From Paenibacillus taiwanensis DSM 18679 (GTDB taxonomy: Bacteria > Bacillota > Bacilli > Paenibacillales > Paenibacillaceae), in NCBI RefSeq assembly GCF_000425125.1, contig NZ_AULE01000023.1:186001-250000 (forward strand): a DNA stretch of 64,000 nt, read 5' to 3'. How positions within the stretch are numbered: the first letter of the stretch is position 1; the number at the start of each line of letters is the position of its first letter. The notes under the pieces are model-generated. The model saw only the letters and a list, made by a program, of their open reading frames with translations, did no database searches and had not been told where the DNA came from. Of this stretch, positions 18,464 to 26,782 are shown one piece after another. The position numbers were made by a program, and so were the translations under genes.

Positions 18464-19138
18464 TTATAACTTAGTTGTCCGATTCACTTTTGCTTGGTTG
18501 TGTACGTCTAATCCTACTTTGTATTCGACATGGTCTATTTCGCATCCAGGCCCGATCACAACCATGCTGCCGCGCACGATACGGGCTTTCGTATACTCTA
18601 ACACGATTTCATCGCCCTCAATGGTATCGGCTTCCAGATAAGGGCTCGTAAATAAAGAAGTAACCATTCTGGAAAATGAATTCATTCGACCTTGCCTGAC
18701 TGTGATCGATTCACCACCGATCTCCCGCGCGCGGCAGGCACCCAAAATGGTGGCGTCGATGGTACCGGCATTTAGCAGTCCATCAATGCTAAACATCCCA
18801 TTAATCGTTACTCGTTCTGCTTCGCAGTCACGGTGGACGGTTAACTTCCCTTGCGTCTCAAGCGTATCACTGTTAAGCATGCCATCAACCGTTGCCATTC
18901 CATTGATTCTACATTGCGCTGCCCGCAAATGACCATTGATGGAGCAAGTACCATCGATTTGTGCGGATGGTGTGGTCAGGCTCCCTTTAACCTTGGATGT
19001 GCCGCTGCCTCTAAATGAATTACACGAGGCGTCTCCATTAATAGTGGCCATCCCATTTAACGTGATACGATGAAAAGACCCGCCGCTTGAACTGCCGACA
19101 CCGTTAATATTCATATCTCTTAAAGGTTGTTCGTACAT
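18464..19138 (-). CDS. Bactofilin-like polymer-forming protein, first paralogue (YhbE/BacE type)
   Basis: Bactofilin-family protein of 224 aa. A Gly/Ser-rich N-terminus (NGVGSSSGGSFH) leads into a beta-helical core of repeating ING/IDG turns, about residues 30-150. It ends with IEGDEIVLEYTKARIVRG, shared with the downstream paralogue. CGGAGG precedes its ATG. It sits 16 bp downstream of the yhbD-like regulator gene, the same order as yhbD-yhbE-yhbF in Bacillus. The two proteins probably co-polymerise; that is inference from the pairing. Confidence 0.85.
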   Translation of the reverse strand: MYEQPLRDMNINGVGSSSGGSFHRITLNGMATINGDASCNSFRGSGTSKVKGSLTTPSAQIDGTCSINGHLRAAQCRINGMATVDGMLNSDTLETQGKLTVHRDCEAERVTINGMFSIDGLLNAGTIDATILGACRAREIGGESITVRQGRMNSFSRMVTSLFTSPYLEADTIEGDEIVLEYTKARIVRGSMVVIGPGCEIDHVEYKVGLDVHNQAKVNRTTKL

Positions 19139-19154
19139 GAGCTTATCCTCCGAT

Positions 19155-19781
19155 TCAAGTAAGTTTGACCTTTAATTGCTCCACGCACTCCGTCATCGAA
19201 AGCTTTGCCACCAACTTTGTGCTGTGGTCAACGTACATCTCGCTTGGGCTTGTTACGAGCAGAAATGAGGTAGAGCCCATGTTTCTCAGCATGACAAGTT
19301 CACTGCCTTTGCCCTGAAGCTTTTTGAAATGTTCACGCAGCACTTGCAGCAGCCGTTTTCCTTCTTCTATGCTCATTTGTCCGGTTTGAAGCATTTGGTC
19401 TAAAGCATATACATAAATGATTTGCTCAAATGAGTAGGCTTCTGCATCTCCCGTCTGCTCGGTAAATAACTGCATAGCTATTTCCGTAATAATGTTGCGA
19501 TCAATAAGCTCAGCTTTGGTCAGCGCCATTGAGGCTAGGTTGGGAGAGAACATATCTGCCAATTCGTCCAAAGAGAGGTTATCCTTCATATTAACTATTT
19601 TATCGATGCGCTCCAGTATTTTTTCTTTAGGAAAAAACGTTTCTTGGCCGGTAAACGTTGATTTGCGAATAAACCAGTCTTCTGGAATCAAGTCTTTACG
19701 CTTCCATCTATAGAGCTGTCCATAGGAAATACCGGTCAGATCCAGCAAATCCTTTTTCGATATAAGCTGGTCTTCGATCAC
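19155..19781 (-). CDS. yhbD: YhbD-like protein with MerR-like N-terminal helix-turn-helix (DUF4004)
   Basis: 208 aa. The first 60 residues (KKDLLDLTGISYGQLYRWKRKDLIP) look like a MerR/excisionase-type winged helix, so DNA binding is likely. The rest is helical, with a C-terminal segment that could sense a ligand or partner. It starts with GTG at 19781, supported by AAAGGAGG 8 nt upstream. It heads the bactofilin operon as in B. subtilis, which suggests it controls or assists the bactofilins. A 22-bp-spaced direct repeat lies 34-74 bp upstream of the start and could be its own operator. The function of this family is not established to my knowledge. Confidence 0.8.
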   Translation of the reverse strand: MIEDQLISKKDLLDLTGISYGQLYRWKRKDLIPEDWFIRKSTFTGQETFFPKEKILERIDKIVNMKDNLSLDELADMFSPNLASMALTKAELIDRNIITEIAMQLFTEQTGDAEAYSFEQIIYVYALDQMLQTGQMSIEEGKRLLQVLREHFKKLQGKGSELVMLRNMGSTSFLLVTSPSEMYVDHSTKLVAKLSMTECVEQLKVKLT

Positions 19782-19814
19782 TTCGGCACCCTCCTTTAGC
19801 AGTTGTTTAAACTT

Positions 19815-19855
19815 CGTAACACTGTTTCGTTAATATCGTAACACTGTTGCGCTAA
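19815..19855. repeat. Two 19-bp direct repeats spaced by two helical turns, upstream of yhbD
   Basis: CGTAACACTGTTTCGTTAA (19815-19833) recurs as CGTAACACTGTTGCGCTAA (19837-19855), two mismatches in 19. The offset of 22 bp places both copies on the same DNA face. The position just upstream of yhbD suggests an operator for a dimeric regulator, possibly YhbD itself. Confidence 0.5.
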
Positions 19856-20010
19856 CTGCGCAAGGCACCTGTAGACGGAACTAGACTACATCTATAGACG
19901 GAGGAAATGGATAGGCAAATTCATAATTAGCCATACAAATGGAGAAATTGTATATATAAGGTGCCAAATCCATACAATTCACGGCTGATAAGGGTGAATT
20001 GACGAATCCA

Positions 20011-20019
20011 TGTTATAAT
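20011..20019 (+). promoter_or_regulatory. Extended -10 promoter of khtTU
   Basis: TGTTATAAT is a perfect TGn-TATAAT extended -10, about 42 bp before the khtT start. No good -35 is visible, as expected for extended -10 promoters. Confidence 0.55.
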
Positions 20020-20060
20020 TAAAGGGTGTAATTAAAAAATGTACATTGGAGGTAGTGGGA

Positions 20061-20555
20061 ATGAACCAAATTAAAGAAACGGACCTGCCCGGTATTGGTC
20101 GTAAGTTTCAGGTAACGACCCGTAGTGGCGACAAGCTTGTCATTATTATTCATGATGATGGTCGTCGAGAGATGTATCACTTTGATTATGAGGATCCAGA
20201 TGACAGCGTTTCTATGGTGACGTTGGATGATGACGAGGCACGGCAAATTGCCGGTATCGTAGGGGGATTGTCCTACAAACCTAAAGCACTTGAGAACATT
20301 GAGGTAGCACTGGATGATCTCATTATCGAGTGGTTTAAGATTGACAGCCATGCAGCTTGTATCGGCCAGACCATCGGGGGACTTGATGTAAGACAGAAGA
20401 CGGGAGCGGCTATTATCGCCGTTATCGAGAAAAATGCCGAGAAAAAAATTAATCCGGGGCCTGATTATTCCTTTGTAGGAGAATCAATGTTGGTTGTGGC
20501 CGGGGAAAGGCATCAACTAAAGAAACTAAAAAATATTTTAACGAGCGGAGAGTGA
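20061..20555 (+). CDS. khtT: K+/H+ antiporter regulatory subunit KhtT
   Basis: Cytoplasmic regulatory subunit (164 aa) of the KhtTU cation/proton antiporter. The C-terminal half (about 75-160) is a TrkA-C/RCK-C domain, which in B. subtilis KhtT binds cyclic di-AMP and responds to pH. The start is ATG 20061, 8 nt behind TTGGAGG. It is 4 bp upstream of khtU, so the two are coupled. A khtS homologue, present in B. subtilis, is absent here. Promoter: extended -10 at 20011-20019. Confidence 0.88.
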   Translation: MNQIKETDLPGIGRKFQVTTRSGDKLVIIIHDDGRREMYHFDYEDPDDSVSMVTLDDDEARQIAGIVGGLSYKPKALENIEVALDDLIIEWFKIDSHAACIGQTIGGLDVRQKTGAAIIAVIEKNAEKKINPGPDYSFVGESMLVVAGERHQLKKLKNILTSGE

Positions 20556-20559
20556 TACG

Positions 20560-21786
20560 ATGGATCATGTTGTACTCGAACTTGGTCTGGCTGTTGCCCT
20601 TGTAGCTCTGGCGGGACTAATATCCACGAAGCTGAGGTTCTCTGTTATACCGTTCTACATTCTGATCGGTATGGCTGTTGGTCCACATGCTCCGAAGTTC
20701 GGAGAGTTTGATTTCCGATTTATCGAGAGTGCTCCGCTTATTGAGCTGTTGGGCAGATTAGGTGTTCTGTTTCTACTGTTTTATTTGGGGTTGGAGTTCT
20801 CAGTTGGTCGATTAATCAAGGCTGGTAAATCGATCGCCATCGGCGGTACGATCTATATTGTTATTAACTTTGGACTAGGGCTGGCCTTTGGCTTTGGCGC
20901 GGGACTTCCCTATCAGGAAGTGCTTGTCATTGCAGGTATTGTCAGTATTTCATCAAGCGCAATTGTAGCTAAAGTGTTGGTGGATCTCAAACGAACAGCT
21001 AATCCGGAGACGGAAATGATTTTAGGAATTATTATGTTTGAAGATATTTTCCTTGCTGTGTACATCTCAGTATTGTCAGGGCTTGTGTTAAGTGGAGCGA
21101 GTTCACTAGGTGGAGTATTACTGTCAGCGGCAACCGCACTTGGATTTATGCTGCTCGTACTCGTTGTTGGCCGCAAAGCTTTGCCTCTTATTAACCGGAT
21201 GTTTAACATTCGTTCGAATGAACTCTTTTTACTGTCTGTGTTTGCACTGCTTTTTATCGTAGCTGGTTTCTCGGAGACGATTCACGTTGCAGAAGCAATT
21301 GGAGCTTTGCTTGTAGGCCTCGTATTAGCGGAGACAGAGCATATGAAGCGGATCGAGCATTTGATCTTGCCCTTCCGTGATTTCTTTGGCGCTTTGTTCT
21401 TTTTTAGCTTTGGTCTTACGATAGACCCATTCACGCTTGGTGGCGCCGTGTGGCTCTCGATTGGCGCTGTTGTTATTACGTTGTTCGGCAACTACATTGC
21501 CGGAATGTTGGCAGGTAGAAGCGCAGGCTTGTCACACAAGGCCTCATCCAATATTGGGTTGACGATTGTGTCCCGTGGCGAGTTTTCCATCATATTGGCG
21601 AACATCGGTAAAGCAGGGGGACTGCTAGAGCTGTTACAGCCTTTTGCCGCATTATATGTGCTTATTCTTGCTATATTAGGACCATTTCTCACAAAAGAGT
21701 CCAAGTATGTGTTCATGTTTATGAACTCCATTTTCAAATGGGACCGCAAGAAAGACAAAGTAAAACCGAAACCGTCGGCTGAATAA
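20560..21786 (+). CDS. khtU: K+/H+ antiporter membrane subunit KhtU
   Basis: CPA2-type monovalent cation/proton antiporter, 408 aa, about 12-13 membrane segments. The sequence shows GVLFLLFYLGLEFSVGRL and the SISSSAIVAKVL region typical of Kef-type transporters, plus SRGEFSIILANI near the C-terminus. It exports K+ (and related cations) in exchange for protons under the control of KhtT; in B. subtilis the system protects against methylglyoxal and alkaline stress. There is no C-terminal RCK domain, consistent with a separate KhtT. The start ATG follows the khtT stop by 4 bp. Confidence 0.9.
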   Translation: MDHVVLELGLAVALVALAGLISTKLRFSVIPFYILIGMAVGPHAPKFGEFDFRFIESAPLIELLGRLGVLFLLFYLGLEFSVGRLIKAGKSIAIGGTIYIVINFGLGLAFGFGAGLPYQEVLVIAGIVSISSSAIVAKVLVDLKRTANPETEMILGIIMFEDIFLAVYISVLSGLVLSGASSLGGVLLSAATALGFMLLVLVVGRKALPLINRMFNIRSNELFLLSVFALLFIVAGFSETIHVAEAIGALLVGLVLAETEHMKRIEHLILPFRDFFGALFFFSFGLTIDPFTLGGAVWLSIGAVVITLFGNYIAGMLAGRSAGLSHKASSNIGLTIVSRGEFSIILANIGKAGGLLELLQPFAALYVLILAILGPFLTKESKYVFMFMNSIFKWDRKKDKVKPKPSAE

Positions 21787-21835
21787 ACGACATATTCCAG
21801 AAGTGAACCAAGCAGCGAACAGGAGGGGTTATTCG

Positions 21836-22219
21836 ATGAACATCATCAAAAATTCCATCGTATTATCGATCATCGTAGCCTTGCTATACTCTGTGTTCGT
21901 CCCGGTAGCACTGATGGATAATGCGCATGCGCCGAACGATCCTATGTTTCTGGTGTTAAAGGATCAGATTCAAGTCAACTGCAATCAAGTATTCCGCACG
22001 CCATCCGTAAAAAAGACGATTGCGATCCAGAAGATTATCCCTACACACGGGGATGTTGCTCTTATGTTGTCGCCTATCGTGTGGATTATAAAGCAGGCGG
22101 TGTGCCTGCTCGCTATCATTTTATTTTTACGTTTACTTATGCTCATGCCTGTAAAATACTTGTCTAATTACCTCCATCAAAATTCCAAACCTAGAACGGC
22201 AGGAATACCCTCGTCGTAA
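21836..22219 (+). CDS. Small unrecognised membrane protein
   Basis: 127 aa with a hydrophobic N-terminal helix (SIVLSIIVALLYSVFVPVAL, about 6-26), a short outer or inner loop of about 50 residues, and a second hydrophobic helix (about 85-110), ending with a polar tail. I do not recognise a family. The start ATG 21836 has AGGAGGGG upstream, a strong site. It is 49 bp behind khtU and on the same strand, so it may belong to the khtTU transcript. Its last 43 bp overlap the 3' end of the convergent cobalamin adenosyltransferase gene. Confidence 0.6.
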   Translation: MNIIKNSIVLSIIVALLYSVFVPVALMDNAHAPNDPMFLVLKDQIQVNCNQVFRTPSVKKTIAIQKIIPTHGDVALMLSPIVWIIKQAVCLLAIILFLRLLMLMPVKYLSNYLHQNSKPRTAGIPSS

Positions 22220-22719
22220 TAATGTTTAACGGGTTGGACTTCGGATACCAAGTCCGCAACAGCGATTACGGCCGGTGAGGCAGAACGACCTGTAATAATT
22301 AAATTTAGTTTTTCTGGGCGCTGCTGAATAACGTCTATCACCTCAGACAATGGAAGTACATCATCAATAGGGAAAGTATCGATAGCAAGTGCGTTGTTTA
22401 ACTCATCCAAAATGATAAAGTCATATTGACCCGATGCAATTTCCTGCTTGGCGATCGACCAAGCCTTGGCCAACGATTCCCGATGCTCCTCTGGTGTTTT
22501 TAACCACGTAAAGCCAATACCTAATTGACGCACCTCTACGCCGATTTTTTCCAACGCAATCTGCTCTCCGTACGTTCGATCAGGACTCTTAATGAATTGT
22601 AACATTAACACTTTAAAGCCTCTGCCGACTGCACGGACGCTTAAACCTACGGCTGCTGTGGTCTTGCCTTTTCCATCCCCTGTGTATACAAGCACTAAAC
22701 CTCTTGATTTCTTGGACAT
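22177..22719 (-). CDS. cobO: Cob(I)yrinic acid a,c-diamide adenosyltransferase (CobO/BtuR/CobA family)
   Basis: Transfers the adenosyl group of ATP to the cobalt of corrinoids, a late step of adenosylcobalamin synthesis or salvage. 180 aa, the usual family size. The P-loop is VYTGDGKGKTTAAVGLSVRA near the N-terminus and ILDELNNAL gives the Walker B-like segment. ATG 22719 is used because GAGGAGG precedes it by 8 nt; an upstream ATG at 22776 lacks a site. No other cobalamin gene is in the window, which suggests salvage, but the window is too small to conclude. It is convergent with, and overlaps, the small membrane protein. Confidence 0.92.
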   Translation of the reverse strand: MSKKSRGLVLVYTGDGKGKTTAAVGLSVRAVGRGFKVLMLQFIKSPDRTYGEQIALEKIGVEVRQLGIGFTWLKTPEEHRESLAKAWSIAKQEIASGQYDFIILDELNNALAIDTFPIDDVLPLSEVIDVIQQRPEKLNLIITGRSASPAVIAVADLVSEVQPVKHYYDEGIPAVLGLEF

Positions 22720-22940
22720 CGCTGCTGCCTCCTCATATAGTTTATTGTCTAAACGTTTGCGGATAGGGTAAAGCACGAACTATTTATATTGTATCCTATT
22801 CATGCGTAAAGTGCAGCGCAGTTCTATTTGTGCTTGCTATCAAAATGGATGGAAATATACGAATCTACTAGTAGCTTTGTTAGAGGCAGGCGCTCACCAA
22901 TTTACATATGATGTAGTAGACCTTATTGGAGGTGAGAGCG

Positions 22941-23291
22941 ATGTCGAGATTCTATTATTGCGGCTGTCACAGTCATAAATATGATCCTTGCAAACCAAAA
23001 CATCATCCTGCCTGTGAGGACAAGCACCACGACTGCTATGAGGATGAAGAGGAAGAGGATAAATGCAAGCATAAAGAAGAGAAGTACGATCCGTGCAAGA
23101 AGAAAAAGGACAAATGCAAAGAGCACAAACATGATCCGTGCAAGAAGAAAAAGAAGAAGGAAGACAAGTGCAAAAAAAAGGATGACAAAAAGAAGTGCAA
23201 ACAAAAGGATCATAAGAAGTGTGTAAAAAAGGTGAAAAAGGTGTATGTCGTGTATGAAATTACTTGTAAAAATAAACATGAAAAAGACTGA
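22941..23291 (+). CDS. Cys/His/Lys-rich low-complexity protein
   Basis: 116 aa with 13 cysteines and many lysines and histidines. Motifs recur: DPCK three times (YDPCKPK, YDPCKKK, HDPCKKK) and DKCK three times, within runs of Lys and an acidic patch (EDEEEED). The N-terminus is MSRFYYCGCHSHK and the C-terminus VYVVYEITCK. TTGGAGGTGAGAGCG precedes the ATG, a strong site, so it is a real gene. The composition suggests metal binding or a disulphide-crosslinked structural protein such as a spore coat or exosporium component; I recognise no family. CATATGAT at 22905 weakly resembles a mother-cell sigma -10, but I see no matching -35. Confidence 0.7.
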   Translation: MSRFYYCGCHSHKYDPCKPKHHPACEDKHHDCYEDEEEEDKCKHKEEKYDPCKKKKDKCKEHKHDPCKKKKKKEDKCKKKDDKKKCKQKDHKKCVKKVKKVYVVYEITCKNKHEKD

Positions 23292-23370
23292 TCGTTGATT
23301 TATTTGCACGTAAACACCGAAGCAGCGTCAAAGCTTGTCCGCTTCGTTTGTCATATATCATTAGATTGGA

Positions 23371-23402
23371 TAAATAGGGGCAAAGAATGCTGCCCCTATT
23401 TA
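23371..23402. terminator. Bidirectional terminator between the Cys-rich gene and trkH
   Basis: AAATAGGGGCA (23372-23382) and TGCCCCTATTT (23391-23401) form a perfect 11-bp stem with an 8-nt loop between convergent genes. Confidence 0.7.
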
Positions 23403-23409
23403 ATAGTGT

Positions 23410-24759
23410 CTACCCTATCATAATTTTTCCTTCCGGATAACGGTACAGCGACTGTGGCTTGCGTCTATTTAATGCATAAGCAAGGGTTAGCGGTCCTAAT
23501 CTGCCGATAAACATAGCGGCACAGAACACCAGCTTACCGAATACGGACAACTCTGCTGTTAAGCCCATTGATAGGCCTACGGTCGCGACCGCCGAGGTCG
23601 TATCAAACAAAATTTCCAAGAACGGTTTTTGTTCGGTGACGGCCAAAAGCATTGCGATCGATAGCACCATCATTAGGGCAAGGAATATTATCGTGAGCGC
23701 CTTTACGATTTGATCCTTGGACAAACGGGTCCGAAACAGTACCGCATCTTCACGTCCGCGAAGCATAGCTGCAACGGCGCAGATCAGGATGGCAAAAGTA
23801 GTTGTCTTGATGCCGCCTCCAGCCGAGCCCGGGGAACCCCCGACGAACATTAAAATAACCATAAAAAATTGTGTAACCTGTCTTAAACCTTGAATATCAA
23901 CCGTGCTTGTCCCTGATGAACGAGACGAAATGGATTGAAAGACGGATGAATAAATTTTACCTGAAAAGGACATCGGCTGTAGAGTGTTTGGATTTGTAAA
24001 TTCAAATACAAATATCATGACGGCGCCGACCACAATCAAAATAGCTGTCATAGACAACACCACTTTAGAGTGCAACGAAAACTTTCGTTTTCTTGGGAAC
24101 TCGTAAAGTTCAGCTAGTACAATAAAGCCTAATCCACCTGATACAATAAGGAAAAAGGCAACGACATTAAACAAAAAATCGTCGGCATAAGCTTGGAAGC
24201 TATTTCCGAATAAATCTAGGCCCCCATTGTTAAACAATGACACAGAATGAAACAAACCATAGTAGAGCGCCTTTTTGATCGGCATTTCTCGCAGCCAGTG
24301 CAGAGCCAGAATCAACGCGGCACTAGCTTGAATAACGGCGACAAATATAATAATGCGGCGAATGATCCGCACGATTCCTTCCATACTGTCTGTGTTCATA
24401 GCTTGCTGTAAGATGAGTCGCTCGCGCAGTGATATTTTTTTGCCGAGCATTAAGTAAAATAACGTAGCAACCGTCATAAATCCGATGCCGCCAATCTGAA
24501 CCAGTATAATAATGACGATTTCACCGAACATAGTAAACGTCGCTGCCGTATCTACTACGGTTAGTCCGGTGACACATATCGCCGAAGTTGCCGTGAACAG
24601 GGCATCTACCCAGCCTATAGCATGTCCGTCGTGAACGGAGATCGGCAGTCTTAACAGCACAGTGCCAATTAGAATTAGCAGTAGAAAGCCGGTCACTAAT
24701 ACTCGCGAGGGAGTCCAGTTTTTCCACTGCCTGGCAAGGGAATTCCACCAGGATGCCAT
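23410..24759 (-). CDS. TrkH/KtrB-type potassium uptake membrane protein
   Basis: Membrane subunit of a Ktr/Trk potassium uptake system, 449 aa, organised as four membrane-pore-membrane repeats. The selectivity-filter regions are visible as TSAICVTGL, NNGGLDLFGN, GGSPGSAGGGIKT and TTSAVATVGLSMG, each with the conserved glycine. The start is ATG 24759 behind AAAGGAGG; an in-frame upstream ATG at 24834 lacks a site. No ktrA/C regulatory gene is adjacent, as for B. subtilis ktrD, so the partner must be elsewhere. Monocistronic. Confidence 0.9.
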   Translation of the reverse strand: MASWWNSLARQWKNWTPSRVLVTGFLLLILIGTVLLRLPISVHDGHAIGWVDALFTATSAICVTGLTVVDTAATFTMFGEIVIIILVQIGGIGFMTVATLFYLMLGKKISLRERLILQQAMNTDSMEGIVRIIRRIIIFVAVIQASAALILALHWLREMPIKKALYYGLFHSVSLFNNGGLDLFGNSFQAYADDFLFNVVAFFLIVSGGLGFIVLAELYEFPRKRKFSLHSKVVLSMTAILIVVGAVMIFVFEFTNPNTLQPMSFSGKIYSSVFQSISSRSSGTSTVDIQGLRQVTQFFMVILMFVGGSPGSAGGGIKTTTFAILICAVAAMLRGREDAVLFRTRLSKDQIVKALTIIFLALMMVLSIAMLLAVTEQKPFLEILFDTTSAVATVGLSMGLTAELSVFGKLVFCAAMFIGRLGPLTLAYALNRRKPQSLYRYPEGKIMIG

Positions 24760-24902
24760 GAGTACACCTCCTTTAACCAAAACGTTCACTAGTATATCGT
24801 TTCCAGCGGCACTTGTAAATGGCATGTGTTGCACAATGATATGAAGATAAGTACGTTTAGTATCCCCAATCTGCTGTGGAGCAACCTGTTGATGCTAATA
24901 AA

Positions 24903-24934
24903 AGCAAAAAAATCCGCCCCCGTAGGAGCGGATT
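24903..24934 (-). terminator. Terminator of the sugar ABC operon
   Basis: On the minus strand AATCCGC and GCGGATT (24934-24928 and 24917-24911) pair around a 10-nt loop, followed by TTTTTTTGC. Confidence 0.85.
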
Positions 24935-24960
24935 TGTGCCAGCTTATAGTCGTTGTTAGG

Positions 24961-25791
24961 TTAGCCTTTTACACTTCCGGCCGTCACCCCTTCGATAATT
25001 TGCTTTTGCAAAATGCCGTAAATGATAATGACGGGTACAACGCTGATCGTAATGGCAGCGGTCAGCGCCCCGTAGTTCATATTAAACTTGTCCGCGAATG
25101 ATACGACGGCAACGGGAAGCGTTCGCAGTTCCTGATTGGATAGGAACAAGTTGGCCAGAATGTATTCGTTCCAGTTGCCGATAAAGTTAAGGATAAACAC
25201 GGTAACTAGCGTAGGCATCGTTAACGGGATGACGATACGTCCCAACAGGCCGTAAGTAGACAAGCCATCCATAATGCCGGCCTCTTCCAGTTCAGTCGGC
25301 ATCGATTTTAGGAAGGCAGCAATGACAAATGTAGTCAGGGGAATACCAAATGCGGCATAAGGAATCATTAATGCAAACGGCGTATTATAAATTCCAAAAT
25401 CTTTAATCATGATATAGAGTGGTATAAGTAATGATGCAGGCGGAATTAAGATGGACAACAACAGCAGGCCCAGAACGAGCTTGCTTAACGTAGGGAATTT
25501 CATTCGTGTCACCGCGTAGGCGATGGCGGTTGATAACAATATAGTCGTGACGGTTGATACGATGCTGATATAGAGACTGTTGACAAAGTAAGTACCTATA
25601 TGAGAGCTTGATAGCGCATTGGCATAGTTGTCCCAACTCAGTCTGGACGGCAGGCCCCACGGGTCGTTAAATATTTCCGTATTGTTTTTGAAGGAAGAAA
25701 TAAAAACAAACAGTAACGGAAACACAACGATAACGACATAGACAAGAAGGACGACGTGAGACAGAATACGACTTTGGGCACGGAGCTTCAT
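24961..25791 (-). CDS. Carbohydrate ABC transporter permease (MalG/CUT1 type)
   Basis: Inner permease of a CUT1-type sugar importer, 276 aa, six membrane segments. The EAA loop, which contacts the ATPase, reads ELEEAGIMDGLSTYGLLGRI. It is the last gene of the operon: binding protein, MalF-like, MalG-like. The start codon abuts the end of the upstream permease. No ATPase gene is present; a shared MsmX-type ATPase encoded elsewhere is usual for such operons. Confidence 0.92.
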   Translation of the reverse strand: MKLRAQSRILSHVVLLVYVVIVVFPLLFVFISSFKNNTEIFNDPWGLPSRLSWDNYANALSSSHIGTYFVNSLYISIVSTVTTILLSTAIAYAVTRMKFPTLSKLVLGLLLLSILIPPASLLIPLYIMIKDFGIYNTPFALMIPYAAFGIPLTTFVIAAFLKSMPTELEEAGIMDGLSTYGLLGRIVIPLTMPTLVTVFILNFIGNWNEYILANLFLSNQELRTLPVAVVSFADKFNMNYGALTAAITISVVPVIIIYGILQKQIIEGVTAGSVKG

Positions 25792-26678
25792 TAATATTCG
25801 GCCTCCTTCGACGTCTTCTTGTTTACGAGATGATAGATAAGAGACAGTATGGCGGTAAACACCGTAATAATAATGGCAATTGCATTTGCGTAACCGAAAT
25901 CTCCAAGTGCATAAGCTTGCTGATACATGTATGTAGCCATCACTTCAGAGCTGCCGAATGGCCCGCCATTGGTCATGATGAGTACAATATCAAGCGCCTT
26001 CATCGCACCTGTAATAGATAGCAGCATCGTCACTACGATGACCGGGCGAATCAGTGGAATGGTCAATAGCCAAGCCTTGCGCCAGCCTACAGCGCCGTCG
26101 ATTTCACCAGCCTCTAATATTTCCTTAGGAATAGCAAATATGCCCGCAAGTACAAGCACGATGTAGAACCCCGTCCACTGCCAGCCATTCGTGACCAGCA
26201 CAGACAAAAAGGCGGTCTTCTCATCCCCCAGCCACAATCTTGTCCACGTTTCCAGCCCTGCTGCCTTAAGAATTTGATTAAGCAATCCCGCATCCGGCGA
26301 ATAAATAAACTGCCAGATGACCGCAATCGACGCTGTTGATAAAATGCTGGGCATAAATACAGTCAACTTATAGAAATCGAGGAGCCGCTTTACACCGCTC
26401 ACTAAAATAGAAACGACAATAATAATCGGAACTTGAATAAAGACGGAAAACAGTACAAAATAAATATTATTTTTAAAGGCAACCCAAAATTTCTCGTCTG
26501 ATAATGCACGGATAAAGTTATCAACCCCATTATAAACGGGGGCTGTAATACCGTCCCAACTCGTCACCGAATATTGAAGAGACTTAAATAATGGAATCAA
26601 ATAAAAAGTAATATAGAGCACGAGAGCCGGTACGACAAATACCATATAAGCGACACGATTCCGGAGTATTTTGTTCAT
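25791..26678 (-). CDS. Carbohydrate ABC transporter permease (MalF/CUT1 type)
   Basis: First permease of the importer, 295 aa, six membrane segments. The EAA motif is EILEAGEIDGAVGWRKAWLL near residue 195. It shares one base with the next permease gene, so the two are coupled. AGGAGATGA lies upstream of the ATG at 26678. The gap to the binding-protein gene holds a stable hairpin that may separate expression levels. Confidence 0.92.
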   Translation of the reverse strand: MNKILRNRVAYMVFVVPALVLYITFYLIPLFKSLQYSVTSWDGITAPVYNGVDNFIRALSDEKFWVAFKNNIYFVLFSVFIQVPIIIVVSILVSGVKRLLDFYKLTVFMPSILSTASIAVIWQFIYSPDAGLLNQILKAAGLETWTRLWLGDEKTAFLSVLVTNGWQWTGFYIVLVLAGIFAIPKEILEAGEIDGAVGWRKAWLLTIPLIRPVIVVTMLLSITGAMKALDIVLIMTNGGPFGSSEVMATYMYQQAYALGDFGYANAIAIIITVFTAILSLIYHLVNKKTSKEAEY

Positions 26679-26737
26679 CGTTCATCTCCTACGTTCCGGT
26701 GAGCATCGAGCCATAACCGGGATGGAATGTAAGAAGC

Positions 26738-26764
26738 GGGAACCACAGCTGAAGGCTGGTTCCC
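26738..26764 (-). repeat. Intercistronic stem-loop between binding protein and permeases
   Basis: GGGAACCA (26738-26745) pairs with TGGTTCCC (26757-26764). No T-run follows. Such hairpins commonly protect the abundant binding-protein mRNA or attenuate the permease genes. Confidence 0.6.
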
Positions 26765-26782
26765 GATACGAATGCTTATCAC

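Noticed and set aside
22923-23309. Very hydrophobic 128-codon frame on the minus strand
   Set aside because: It is the complement of the lysine-rich gene: AAA/AAG codons read backwards give Phe/Leu. The plus-strand frame has the ribosome binding site.
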